A stretch of DNA of 64,000 nucleotides from Stanieria cyanosphaera PCC 7437. GTDB lineage: Bacteria > Cyanobacteriota > Cyanobacteriia > Cyanobacteriales > Xenococcaceae. The stretch covers positions 4,546,501 through 4,610,500 of the forward strand of contig NC_019748.1 in NCBI RefSeq assembly GCF_000317575.1. Direction: 5' to 3'. Position numbers and translations under genes: made by a program. Numbering within the stretch: the stretch's first letter is position 1; every line of letters begins with the position of its first letter. Shown here in pieces: positions 7,554 through 16,260 of the stretch. Below the pieces are notes generated by a model. It did not search any database, was not told the DNA's origin, and worked only from the letters and a program-made list of their open reading frames with translations.

Positions 7554-7706
7554 ATGATTGTTGAGCGTAACTTAAAAAAATTCATCCAATATCTTACTGA
7601 AGCTTTTGCGCGAATTTTTGGACCTAATGACGACGAATATCCTGCGATTGGAGTACAGCCTTTTGAAGGAGAAATTTATCAAACAAACTCCAGAATAGAT
7701 TGGTAA
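7554..7706 (+). CDS. Small protein of unknown function
   Basis: The 50-residue protein begins MIVERNLKKFIQYLTEAFAR and ends in an acidic tail containing FGPNDDEYPAIGVQPFEGE. It has an amphipathic N-terminal helix and no membrane segment. ATG 7554 is chosen because GAGG at 7542-7545 is well placed; the ATG at 7509 lacks this. A strong terminator follows at 7741. The pattern resembles short conserved cyanobacterial proteins, but I do not recognise a function. Confidence 0.6.
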   Translation: MIVERNLKKFIQYLTEAFARIFGPNDDEYPAIGVQPFEGEIYQTNSRIDW

Positions 7707-7740
7707 AATTTAAGTAAACTAACCTAATTAATCTTAATCA

Positions 7741-7777
7741 TTAGAGACGTTCTTTTCAGAATGTCTCTAAATTTTTT
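7741..7777 (+). terminator. Rho-independent terminator after the 50-residue gene
   Basis: ttagagac (7741-7748) pairs with gtctctaa (7762-7769), the stem extends inward through ttct/agaa, and a T-rich run follows (7771-7777). It lies 35 bases after the stop at 7706 and marks the small gene as a monocistronic unit. Confidence 0.75.
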
Positions 7778-7929
7778 GTTTATTATTGATTTTGTCAGGT
7801 TTGGTAAGAATTTGACAGTACTAAACCCCTACTTATATTAAAATTTATAAACTAAACTTTGAATATTCTCGTAGACTAGAAAACAATGCAAATATACTAA
7901 ATAGCTCTTGAGGATACTTTCAGTAAAGC

Positions 7930-10900
7930 ATGATTCCTTTACAACTAACGCTGAAAAACTTTCTAAGTTATCGTGAAGCAACTTTAGATTTTCGAGGATT
8001 ACATACTGCTTGTATTTGTGGGGCGAATGGGGCAGGAAAATCTTCTTTACTCGAAGCAATTACTTGGGTAATTTGGGGAAAAACTCGTACAGCAACAGAA
8101 GATGATGTGATTCATGCAGGAGTAAATCATGTGCGAGTTGATTTTGATTTCATTTGTCATCAACAAACTTATCGCATTATCCGCAGTAGATCTCGGGGAA
8201 AAAGTAGTGCGTTGGAATTTCAGGTGGTAACTGAGTCGGGCAGGTTTCGTTCGATTACTGCTAAGGGAATGAAAGCAACTCAAGAGGAAATTACTACTGC
8301 TTTAAAGTTAGATTATGATACGTTTATTAATTCTGCCTATTTAAGACAGGGAAGGGCAGATGAATTTATGTTGCGTCGTCCAAGCGATCGCAAACAAATT
8401 TTAGCAGATTTATTAAAATTAGATCGTTATGAACAGTTAGCAGTACAGTCAAAAGATTTGGCTAAAGAATATAAAGGACAAGCAGAACAACTGAGACAAA
8501 GTATAGTTTTATTAGAAGAACAATTAGCGCAGGAAAAGTTTACACAACAGGAATTAATTAGTTTAGAAACTCAAATTAATCAACTGCAACAATTACAAGA
8601 ACAAAATAGTACTCGTCTACAAGATTTACAAGTAATTGAACATCAACGTCAAGCCTGGGAACAACAAATTACAGTTCAAGAAACACAATACCAAAATCTG
8701 CTTCAAGATTGCGATCGCTTATCAAAAGATTTAAATTTCTTACAAATTCAATTACAGCAACTAGAACAATTAATTGCCCAAGAACCAGAAATTGTTCAGC
8801 AGTATAATCAATTATTAAGTTGGCAAGAACAAGAAAAAGATTTTTTAGCTAAATTTGCCACTTATCAACAGGTACAAAAGCAATTAACTCAATTAGAACA
8901 ACAATTAAATCAACAAAATAATGAATTAAATTTACAAATTCGTCAGGTAGAAACTCGTTTAGAAGCGGTTGAGCAACAAGAACAAGAAATCGAGCAAGTT
9001 TTAGCTCGTTCCTCGGAAGTAGAAGCAGGTTTAGAACAACTCAATCTCCATCGTCAAAGATTAGTAGAATTAGACCGAATTCAACAATATGTCGCTCCTT
9101 TATTACAACAAAAAAACAATCTGCAACTCGAAATTGAAAAAACAGAAACTAAACTCAATGTTAAACTAGAGCAAATTCAACAAGCTTCTGAACAGTTAGC
9201 TGAACAAATTGCTAAAGTACCACAAATGCGTCAGGCAGTCTTAACTATCGACGCTCAAATTGACGAACTAGATAAAAAGAAAGTTTATCAAAAAAGAGTT
9301 AGAGAAAAAGGAGAAGAAAGAAGAGATTTTCAAACAACTTTACAAGCAAATCAAAGAGTTTATGAAAGACAGTTTCAAGAATTACAACAAAAACTAGATT
9401 TATTAGGTATTCCCGAAGCAGTTTGTCCTTTATGCGAAAGAGAATTAGATGAACATCATCGCAGTCATGTAATTGATAAAACTCAAAAACAACAAAAGGA
9501 AATTCAAGAACAAATTTGGGTAATTAGAGAACAGTTAGCTGCTTGTGAAAGAGAATTACAATTATTAAGAAAAGAATATAAACAATTAGACCATGAATTA
9601 ACAACTTATGACTCTCTGCAATTACAAATAGGACAATTAGAAGCTCAATTAGAAGCAACAGGAGAAATTCATAAACAACTTAAAAATATTAAAGCAGAAC
9701 AAGAAGAATTAGAAAACTTATTAGGAACTGGTAACTATGCTCAAGAATTGCAATTAGATTTAACTCAACTAAATAATGAAATAAAAAATTTTAATTATGA
9801 TGAACAAACTCATGCTTTAGTTAGAGGAGAAGTAGAACGTTGGCGATGGGCAGAAATTAAACAAGTAAAAATCGAAGATGCTAAAAAAAGACAAGCTAAT
9901 CTAGAAAGCCAAAAACCACAATTATTAGAACAAATTCAATCTTTACAACAAGAGATCAAACAATTACATACCACTTCAGAAATTCAACAACAAATTGAAC
10001 AAGTACAACAAACAATTGCTCAATTAGGTTACGATCAAACTCAACATCAAAACCTTCTTACTCAACTTCGTCAGGCTCAAACTTGGTACGTACGCTATCA
10101 AGAATTAACTCAAGCCAAACAACAGTATCCCCAATTGCAAATTCGTCTGCAAGAATTACAACAATTATTAGAATTAAGATTACAAGATAAAACTGTTAGT
10201 CAAACACAAATTGATAATTATATTACTCAACGAGAACAAATTAACGATTATCGCCAGGAAATTAAAACTTTAGAACAACAAATTCATCAACGTCGTCAAC
10301 AATTAGATGAATTAATTATTCAAACAGGAAGATTACAACAAACCTTAGTTCAAATTAAAGAACTTAAAAATCAATATACAACTAACTGCCAACAACTCAA
10401 AGAAATTGACAAAAATTATCGAATTTATCAAGAATTAGGACAAGCTTTTGGTAAAAATGGCATTCAAGCTTTAATGATTGAAAATATCTTACCGCAACTA
10501 GAAGCAGAAACTAATCATATTTTAGCTCGATTAACTGGAAACCAATTTCACGTTCAATTTTTAACTCAAAAAGCAGGTAAAAGTAGCAGTAAAAAAACTA
10601 CTAAACTAATCGATACTTTAGATATTTTAATCGCAGATGCTAGAGGTACTCGCCCCTACGAAACCTATTCTGGTGGAGAAGCTTTTCGGATTAACTTTTC
10701 AATTCGTTTAGCCTTAGCAAAACTTCTAGCACAAAGAGCAGGAACTTCTCTACAATTACTGATAGTAGACGAAGGATTTGGTACTCAAGATAGTGAAGGT
10801 TGTGAAAGATTAGTTGCAGCCATTAATGCGATCGCATCGGATTTTGCCTGTATCTTAACAGTTACCCATATGCCTCAATTCAAAGAAGCCTTTCAAACCA

Positions 10901-10953
10901 GAATTGAAGTTTATAAAAGCGATCGCGGTTCTTTATTACGTCTATCTAATTAA
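7930..10953 (+). CDS. sbcC: SbcC-type SMC-like exonuclease ATPase subunit (Rad50 homologue)
   Basis: The 1007-residue protein is the ATPase of the SbcCD/Mre11-Rad50 nuclease, which processes DNA ends and hairpins. Residues 1-60 hold the N-terminal ATPase lobe with Walker A GANGAGKSS. Two very long Gln/Glu-rich coiled coils flank a zinc hook, CPLC, at about residues 499-502. The C-terminal lobe has the signature TYSGGEAFR and Walker B LLIVDEGFGTQD, then the His-loop region TVTHMPQ. The nuclease partner sbcD is not in the window. No neighbouring gene is in the same unit: the upstream gene ends in a terminator and 387 bases separate it from the next gene. Confidence 0.93.
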   Translation: MIPLQLTLKNFLSYREATLDFRGLHTACICGANGAGKSSLLEAITWVIWGKTRTATEDDVIHAGVNHVRVDFDFICHQQTYRIIRSRSRGKSSALEFQVVTESGRFRSITAKGMKATQEEITTALKLDYDTFINSAYLRQGRADEFMLRRPSDRKQILADLLKLDRYEQLAVQSKDLAKEYKGQAEQLRQSIVLLEEQLAQEKFTQQELISLETQINQLQQLQEQNSTRLQDLQVIEHQRQAWEQQITVQETQYQNLLQDCDRLSKDLNFLQIQLQQLEQLIAQEPEIVQQYNQLLSWQEQEKDFLAKFATYQQVQKQLTQLEQQLNQQNNELNLQIRQVETRLEAVEQQEQEIEQVLARSSEVEAGLEQLNLHRQRLVELDRIQQYVAPLLQQKNNLQLEIEKTETKLNVKLEQIQQASEQLAEQIAKVPQMRQAVLTIDAQIDELDKKKVYQKRVREKGEERRDFQTTLQANQRVYERQFQELQQKLDLLGIPEAVCPLCERELDEHHRSHVIDKTQKQQKEIQEQIWVIREQLAACERELQLLRKEYKQLDHELTTYDSLQLQIGQLEAQLEATGEIHKQLKNIKAEQEELENLLGTGNYAQELQLDLTQLNNEIKNFNYDEQTHALVRGEVERWRWAEIKQVKIEDAKKRQANLESQKPQLLEQIQSLQQEIKQLHTTSEIQQQIEQVQQTIAQLGYDQTQHQNLLTQLRQAQTWYVRYQELTQAKQQYPQLQIRLQELQQLLELRLQDKTVSQTQIDNYITQREQINDYRQEIKTLEQQIHQRRQQLDELIIQTGRLQQTLVQIKELKNQYTTNCQQLKEIDKNYRIYQELGQAFGKNGIQALMIENILPQLEAETNHILARLTGNQFHVQFLTQKAGKSSSKKTTKLIDTLDILIADARGTRPYETYSGGEAFRINFSIRLALAKLLAQRAGTSLQLLIVDEGFGTQDSEGCERLVAAINAIASDFACILTVTHMPQFKEAFQTRIEVYKSDRGSLLRLSN

Positions 10954-11340
10954 TTAGTATAAAAATGCAAAAGATAAATGTGTACAGATGCATGGAAGTA
11001 ATCAAAAATTACCGTGTTTTTCAGTTGAATAGAACACAACTAATTAACTTTTATACTTCTGCCTTCTACTTTTTACTTCTCAATCCAGTTTCTCTGTACT
11101 TCTATCGAAAGTATCACGTCAAAAGTAAGACATAAATCTTAAAATATTCTGTGTTTGCAAAATTGGTATTTTTGATTACCTAATTATTGCTAAAAATTAA
11201 ATACCTAAGCACAACTATTTACACAATGCATGATTTGGTTAGGTATTAGGTAAAAGCTCAAAGGCTTTATTTTCGCCCGCATTAGCTGACACCGATAACC
11301 TATCTCAAGCATGGAATTAATTTTGTACAATTACTAAATT
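10954..11340. other. Intergenic region with one copy of a dispersed repeat
   Basis: No gene is seen. Bases 11011-11085 hold a sequence with core gttgaatagaacacaac followed by a pyrimidine-rich part with cttctgccttct. Related copies lie at 19131-19201 (same strand) and 56019-56086 (opposite strand). The remainder is AT-rich and should include the promoter of the next gene. Confidence 0.5.
11011..11085 (+). repeat. Dispersed repeat, copy 1
   Basis: The segment shares with 19131-19201 an identical core gaatagaacaca, flanked by similar sequence, and with 56019-56086 (reverse) the part ttttcagttgaa and the following taactttt. All three end in a C/T-rich tail related to cttctgccttctgcc. All copies are intergenic. 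Alignment by eye only. Confidence 0.5.
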
Positions 11341-12432
11341 ATGACGACAAGCAAAATATTTTCGACAGATCGACTCGAATCTTCTTTACAGACTCCTTCT
11401 TTATCAGTTTTACATCTAGTTGGTTCTGCTGTCTCCCAATTTTACTACAAATTGTCTCTGATCTATGCACGGGAAGTAGTGCAACCAGCAAAGGTAAGAA
11501 GTTATTACGCCGTAGTGCATCCCGATGGTTTATGGCAACTTGGTGAATCTTTAGACAAACTATCTGCTAAAATACCTTTTCCAACAGCGATCGCTCGATT
11601 ACCTCAAGTCGATGTAGTTGTGCCTCATATGTTTTGTTTTCCTGGAATGACTAGTTATCGAGCCTTGTTTGAAGATATTGTAGGTATTCCTGTAGTAGGT
11701 TCTAGAGCAGAGTGTAACGCATTAGCTACTAATAAATCTCATACCAGAAACATCGTATCATCTGTAGGCGTTCGGATCGCAAAAGCACAGCAATTTAAAA
11801 GAGGCGATAGTTTAACTATCAATTTACCCTTTGTCGTCAAACCAAATTCTGAAGATAATTCGATGGGGATAACTCTAGTCAAACAAGAATCTGAAATCGA
11901 AACTGCTTTGCAAATAGGGTTTGAATATGATGATGTTTTGTTAATAGAAGAATACATCCCAGGTAGAGAATTGCGCGTTGGTGTAATCGAAAAAGAAGAG
12001 GAATTATACGTTTTACCTGCAATTGAATATTTATTAACCGAAGACAAACCAATTAGAACTGTAGATAGTAAACTAGGCACTAAATCTGATGGAATGCTCT
12101 TCAGACAACCAGTAAATATTGCTTGTCCAGCTAAAATATCTCCCGAATTATGGGATAAACTAGCTGAAGCAGTCAAAAATGCTCATTGTGCTTTAGGATG
12201 TCGCGATTATTCCCTCTATGATTTTCGCATCCATTCAGAAACTCAAGAACCCTATCTGCTAGAATCTTGTTCTTTTTGGTCGTTTATCAATGCTAGTGTA
12301 TTGTCGAGAATGTTAGAAGCAGACAATCAAAAATTAGAAGAAGTAGCATTAATGTTATGGAACAATGCAGCCAAACGAACCCGTGTAGCTTGTGGTTCTT
12401 TATTTAAATATACTAACGCTGATCATAATTAA
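11341..12432 (+). CDS. ATP-grasp ligase of the D-Ala-D-Ala ligase / MysD type
   Basis: This 363-residue protein has the ATP-grasp fold. It shows LHLVGSAVSQFYY at residues 24-36, a central region VVPHMFCFPGMTSYRALFED, the lysine strand PFVVKPNSEDNSMG and DVLLIEEYIPGRELRVGV. These match D-Ala-D-Ala ligase homologues such as MysD, which adds an amino acid to mycosporine-glycine to make shinorine-type sunscreens. The usual metal-binding Glu-x-Asn of true D-Ala-D-Ala ligases is replaced by LLESCSFWSF, as in MysD-like enzymes. No mysA, mysB or mysC is nearby, so substrate and pathway remain open. Confidence 0.8.
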   Translation: MTTSKIFSTDRLESSLQTPSLSVLHLVGSAVSQFYYKLSLIYAREVVQPAKVRSYYAVVHPDGLWQLGESLDKLSAKIPFPTAIARLPQVDVVVPHMFCFPGMTSYRALFEDIVGIPVVGSRAECNALATNKSHTRNIVSSVGVRIAKAQQFKRGDSLTINLPFVVKPNSEDNSMGITLVKQESEIETALQIGFEYDDVLLIEEYIPGRELRVGVIEKEEELYVLPAIEYLLTEDKPIRTVDSKLGTKSDGMLFRQPVNIACPAKISPELWDKLAEAVKNAHCALGCRDYSLYDFRIHSETQEPYLLESCSFWSFINASVLSRMLEADNQKLEEVALMLWNNAAKRTRVACGSLFKYTNADHN

Positions 12433-12570
12433 TTTTTTCTACTCAATTAAAGCAAATTGCTTTTAAGATAGGCCAAGAAAGAATAGAGTACAAAGAAAGA
12501 TTAGGACGTTATAGTTATCTCCTAGTCTCCTCGTCAGCTACAACATCTAGTTGTTTCAACAAACCTAAGA

Positions 12571-13065
12571 TCAAACTGTTCCAAGAAGAAACACTTTAAG
12601 CAGTTTATGTTCTTGTGTATCAGTTAAAATTGCCATTTGTTTGACAAAATTAAGTTCAATAACGTGACGGTAAGATAATGGTACAGTACGAATTGAATTC
12701 AAAGGAATATCAATCAACGTAGGAGAATGCTCAACTAAAAGACCGAATATCTCTTCTGTTTGCGTCATGGTTAAAATTAAAAAACGTTGTAGACCACAAA
12801 TTTTTTCTATTTCATTTCCTTCTTCGAGATGATTTAATTTGTATAGTAAATCTACAACTGTGATCGTTCGATCTTCTAAATCGACAATGCTAATACCTTC
12901 TTTACTGGGGCTGTTAATCGGGGGACAGGGAAGAATTTTAATCACAGCCTCAATTGGAAGAGCAAACCAATAATCTTTAATCGAAAAAATAATTGCTCGT
13001 AAGCTAGCTTGAGCAGAATCGGTTTTGTTAAACAACCTCTGGCGAGGAGAAAACAGATTGAGCAT
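12571..13065 (-). CDS. CheW-like coupling protein (second CheW of the pix operon)
   Basis: The 164-residue protein has a CheW-type beta-barrel: IFSIKDYWFALPIEAVIKIL, GISIVDLEDRTITVVDLLY and FLILTMTQTEEIFGLLVE. CheW proteins link receptors to the CheA kinase. The gene lies 34 bases behind pixL on the same strand, so it is probably the last gene of the operon. The reference Synechocystis pix operon has one CheW (pixI); this is an additional and divergent copy. It could couple a second receptor, or compete with PixI. Confidence 0.8.
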   Translation of the reverse strand: MLNLFSPRQRLFNKTDSAQASLRAIIFSIKDYWFALPIEAVIKILPCPPINSPSKEGISIVDLEDRTITVVDLLYKLNHLEEGNEIEKICGLQRFLILTMTQTEEIFGLLVEHSPTLIDIPLNSIRTVPLSYRHVIELNFVKQMAILTDTQEHKLLKVFLLGTV

Positions 13066-13099
13066 AAAAATAGAACCTATAAATATAAAATAATTAAAA

Positions 13100-16000
13100 T
13101 CAAATCTGAGAAAAATTGATTAGTTGAGCAAGAGTTTCTAAAAGTTCTTGATTAGAATAGGGTTTGGTTAGGTAAAATTTAGCTCCCAATGACAAAGCAG
13201 TTTGACGGTGTTTGGGAGAGCTACGACTAGTAAGCATAATTATGGGAACTTGAGATAAGCTACTGTCATTACGGCAATAATCAAGAAACTCAAAACCATT
13301 CATGACTGGCATTTCGACATCACAAATTACCAAAGTGATTTCGGGATTTTCTTTAAAGTAAGCGATCGCTTCTTGACCGTTTCCTGCTTGGATTACTTGA
13401 TAACCACCTTTTTCTAGGGTAAGTTTTAAACTTTGTCGTTGAACCACTGAATCTTCTATGACCAAGATTTTAGGAACTTCAGCAGCATTTGAAATAGTTG
13501 TATTGTTTGATTTTTTAATTGCTTCTGTTAGCATTAATAAATTTGGTTGAGAAGCAAAAACAGGTTTTAAACTAGTGTTTACTTTGACCGCAGAACTAGA
13601 AATTACATTGCTTCTTTGAGCGTCAGCAACTAATTCGACAGGATTAATTACTAAAGCAAGACTACTATCGCCTAAAACGCTATAACCTTGAATGTAATTC
13701 GGTAAAGCAACTATATTACCAAGAGTTTTAATAACCAATTCTTGCTCAGTTAAAATCTGTTCTACTTTTAAACATAGTTTTTGGTTGTGAATCTGTAACA
13801 TCAACAAAGGCTGAAACTGATTTTGTTGCTTGAGAGGAAAGAAACTAAGCACAGAACCATCTTTTTCCGAAACAAGAGGATACTCATACTGAAGTAAATC
13901 AGCAAAAGCACAAATAGGAATAAGTTCTGGATTACTTTCATTGCCCCAACGCAAAAATGTTTGTTTTTGTCCGCTTAAAGTAGTTTGAGTGTGGATTTGT
14001 TGTGGTAAAGGTAAAATAATCTGGTTAATTTCTGTAGATAGAAGAGCGTAAATGATATTTTGATTTTGACAAAGCAATAAACGAGCAGTAGTTAAAGAAA
14101 GAGGCAATTGTAAAACAAAAGTTGTTCCTTGACCTAATACAGAACGTACAGAAATAGAGCCTTTAAGAGCTTGCACCTGATTCCACACTACATCTAAACC
14201 AACACCGCGACCGGATAAATCAGTCAGGGTTGAGGCTGTCGAAAATCCTGGTTTAAATAAAACTTCGATTAGTTGAGCTTCTGAAGCATTAGCAGCTTCT
14301 AAAGGAGTCATGATTTGGCTTGCGATCGCTTTAGCACGAATGCTTTCCCAGTTTAACCCGCCTCCGTCATCTTGAACTTCAATAGTAGTCAAATTGCCTT
14401 GGTGATAAGCGCGAATATTAATTTGTCCAGTTTCTGATTTTCTTTGTTGAAGGCGAACAGAAGTAGATTCTAATCCGTGAGCATAGGCATTCCGAATTAG
14501 ATGAAGTAGAGGGTCATAAAGTTTTTCTGCGATCGCTTTATCTACCATTACTTCTGTACCTCTCAACTTGAGAACGGCAGGTTTACCATGCGTGGCAACG
14601 AGTTGTTGTAAAAGGCGCGGAAACCGATTGAATACCGTACTCAAAGAAACCATTCTTGCTTGAAATAGTTCTTCCTGAGCGTGATTAAGGAGTTGTTTAC
14701 GTTTACTGATCTGAAGATGACTTTGCTGAGACACTTTTTCGATTGTTTCGATTCGCTGACCCAGTTGCATGACGCTTTCTGCTAAGGTTTGGAGTAAAAG
14801 ATGCAGTTCGCTGTAAACATCCATCTCCAAAACATCAAATTGAGATACCTTCTGCTGAGGAGAAGAGAAAGACGAAGATGGCAAAAATACTCCCAAAGCT
14901 TGTTTTTTTTGTAGAGAATAAGAATGAAGTAAATATTTGTCAGACCAATCCTGTATGCGAGAAAGCTGTTGTTGACAAAGACGAAATTGCTCCAAGGCTT
15001 CTACAGTAAAACGTTGTAATCGCTCAGATTGTAAATTTTGTTGATTTTCTTTAATAAAAAGTTCCCCTATCGTATGATTAAGCCGATCAAGTTGCTCAAT
15101 TGCCACACGTATACTAGGAAGTGTTTTCACTATCTGGGGAGAAGGATTTACAGAAGTTGCTTCAGCATTATTAGTAGTTTCAGCAGCAAAAATTGAAGGT
15201 TCTGTTTTACCTGTCCAAATTGACTGAAGAATTTGATCGAGCGGAGAATATTTAGCTCTAGTTTCTACTAACTCTGCTGTTGGCAAAATACTGTTTTCAA
15301 TAACCGTCTCAGCTTCTGATTCTATTGGTTGTTCTAGCAGAGTAAAATCTGACTCCAAATTGTTAGTAGTATTTACCATAACTAGTTCAGCATTTTCTAC
15401 TTCTACAATAGAGTCAAGATAAGGAACAATTGCCTCAACATCTAAATTGCAAGAGGGTGTTAGAGATTCTGTCCATTGACGTAGTTCGCTCTTGACTTCA
15501 CCACCGCGATCGCGCTCTCCTGCTACAATCGAGGTCTTAGCTTGGGTAAAATTTTCTAACGCTGCCTGAGCAATGGGGATGACTTGATCGGGGTGTTGTG
15601 CTAATGCCTGAAGAACGGTTTGAGCAATTTCCTGTAATCCTGGTAAACTATAGGAAGCTCCCAAATCGATCAAAAACTCTGCCTGAGAGCGAAGCAATTC
15701 TTCGATCTGCTGGGGTTCGTTATTAGCAATAACTGCTGCTAGTTGTTCTAGCTCTTGAGGAATAGTTTCGGTAAAAATTGAGCCAACTACATCAAAACCA
15801 AGTTCTTCTGAAGAAAAAATGGGTGCTTCTCGCTCTAAAAAATCTCCTAGTCTAGTCCTTAATTGCTCAAAAACTGCGGTGGTTTGTTCTAAGACTGCAA
15901 TTTCATCAAAAGCAAAATCAGCTAAAGTAGCGGATAAAGGAGTACGCAAACATTCATAACCTTCCAACAACAGCGAACCTAATTCAGGGTCAATTTCTAG

Positions 16001-16246
16001 TTCAGGAGAATATAAAGCTTCAAAAACATCCTCCAATTGGTGAGCAATAGCCTGAATAGTTTCTAACTCAATGCTAGCAGCACTTCCTTTAAGAGTATGA
16101 GCGCTACGCATTAAAGTATGAACTTTATCGACCGTTTTTTCCTCTAACAAACTAATTAAAGTCTCTTCAATTGTTTTTAATAAGTCTGGAACTTCAGCCA
16201 GAAAGTATTGGTAAAGTTCCTCTCTCTCATCTGAATCGATACTCAT
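13100..16246 (-). CDS. pixL: CheA-type hybrid histidine kinase with receiver domain (PixL-like)
   Basis: The 1048-residue kinase has the order Hpt, linker, dimerisation/ATPase domain, CheW-like domain and receiver. The phosphorylated His is His50 in RSAHTLKGSAAS. The ATPase N box is LIRNAYAHGLES, with DDGGGLNW and GRGVGLDVVW further on. The CheW-like part covers about 690-880. The C-terminal receiver (about 925-1045) has the phosphoacceptor Asp in VICDVEMPVMNG and the Lys of FYLTKPY. The fused receiver is typical of cyanobacterial CheA proteins for type IV pilus motility. It sits 14 bases behind the receptor gene; gene order gives the PixL assignment. Confidence 0.87.
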   Translation of the reverse strand: MSIDSDEREELYQYFLAEVPDLLKTIEETLISLLEEKTVDKVHTLMRSAHTLKGSAASIELETIQAIAHQLEDVFEALYSPELEIDPELGSLLLEGYECLRTPLSATLADFAFDEIAVLEQTTAVFEQLRTRLGDFLEREAPIFSSEELGFDVVGSIFTETIPQELEQLAAVIANNEPQQIEELLRSQAEFLIDLGASYSLPGLQEIAQTVLQALAQHPDQVIPIAQAALENFTQAKTSIVAGERDRGGEVKSELRQWTESLTPSCNLDVEAIVPYLDSIVEVENAELVMVNTTNNLESDFTLLEQPIESEAETVIENSILPTAELVETRAKYSPLDQILQSIWTGKTEPSIFAAETTNNAEATSVNPSPQIVKTLPSIRVAIEQLDRLNHTIGELFIKENQQNLQSERLQRFTVEALEQFRLCQQQLSRIQDWSDKYLLHSYSLQKKQALGVFLPSSSFSSPQQKVSQFDVLEMDVYSELHLLLQTLAESVMQLGQRIETIEKVSQQSHLQISKRKQLLNHAQEELFQARMVSLSTVFNRFPRLLQQLVATHGKPAVLKLRGTEVMVDKAIAEKLYDPLLHLIRNAYAHGLESTSVRLQQRKSETGQINIRAYHQGNLTTIEVQDDGGGLNWESIRAKAIASQIMTPLEAANASEAQLIEVLFKPGFSTASTLTDLSGRGVGLDVVWNQVQALKGSISVRSVLGQGTTFVLQLPLSLTTARLLLCQNQNIIYALLSTEINQIILPLPQQIHTQTTLSGQKQTFLRWGNESNPELIPICAFADLLQYEYPLVSEKDGSVLSFFPLKQQNQFQPLLMLQIHNQKLCLKVEQILTEQELVIKTLGNIVALPNYIQGYSVLGDSSLALVINPVELVADAQRSNVISSSAVKVNTSLKPVFASQPNLLMLTEAIKKSNNTTISNAAEVPKILVIEDSVVQRQSLKLTLEKGGYQVIQAGNGQEAIAYFKENPEITLVICDVEMPVMNGFEFLDYCRNDSSLSQVPIIMLTSRSSPKHRQTALSLGAKFYLTKPYSNQELLETLAQLINFSQI

Positions 16247-16260
16247 AACAATAATCCTGA

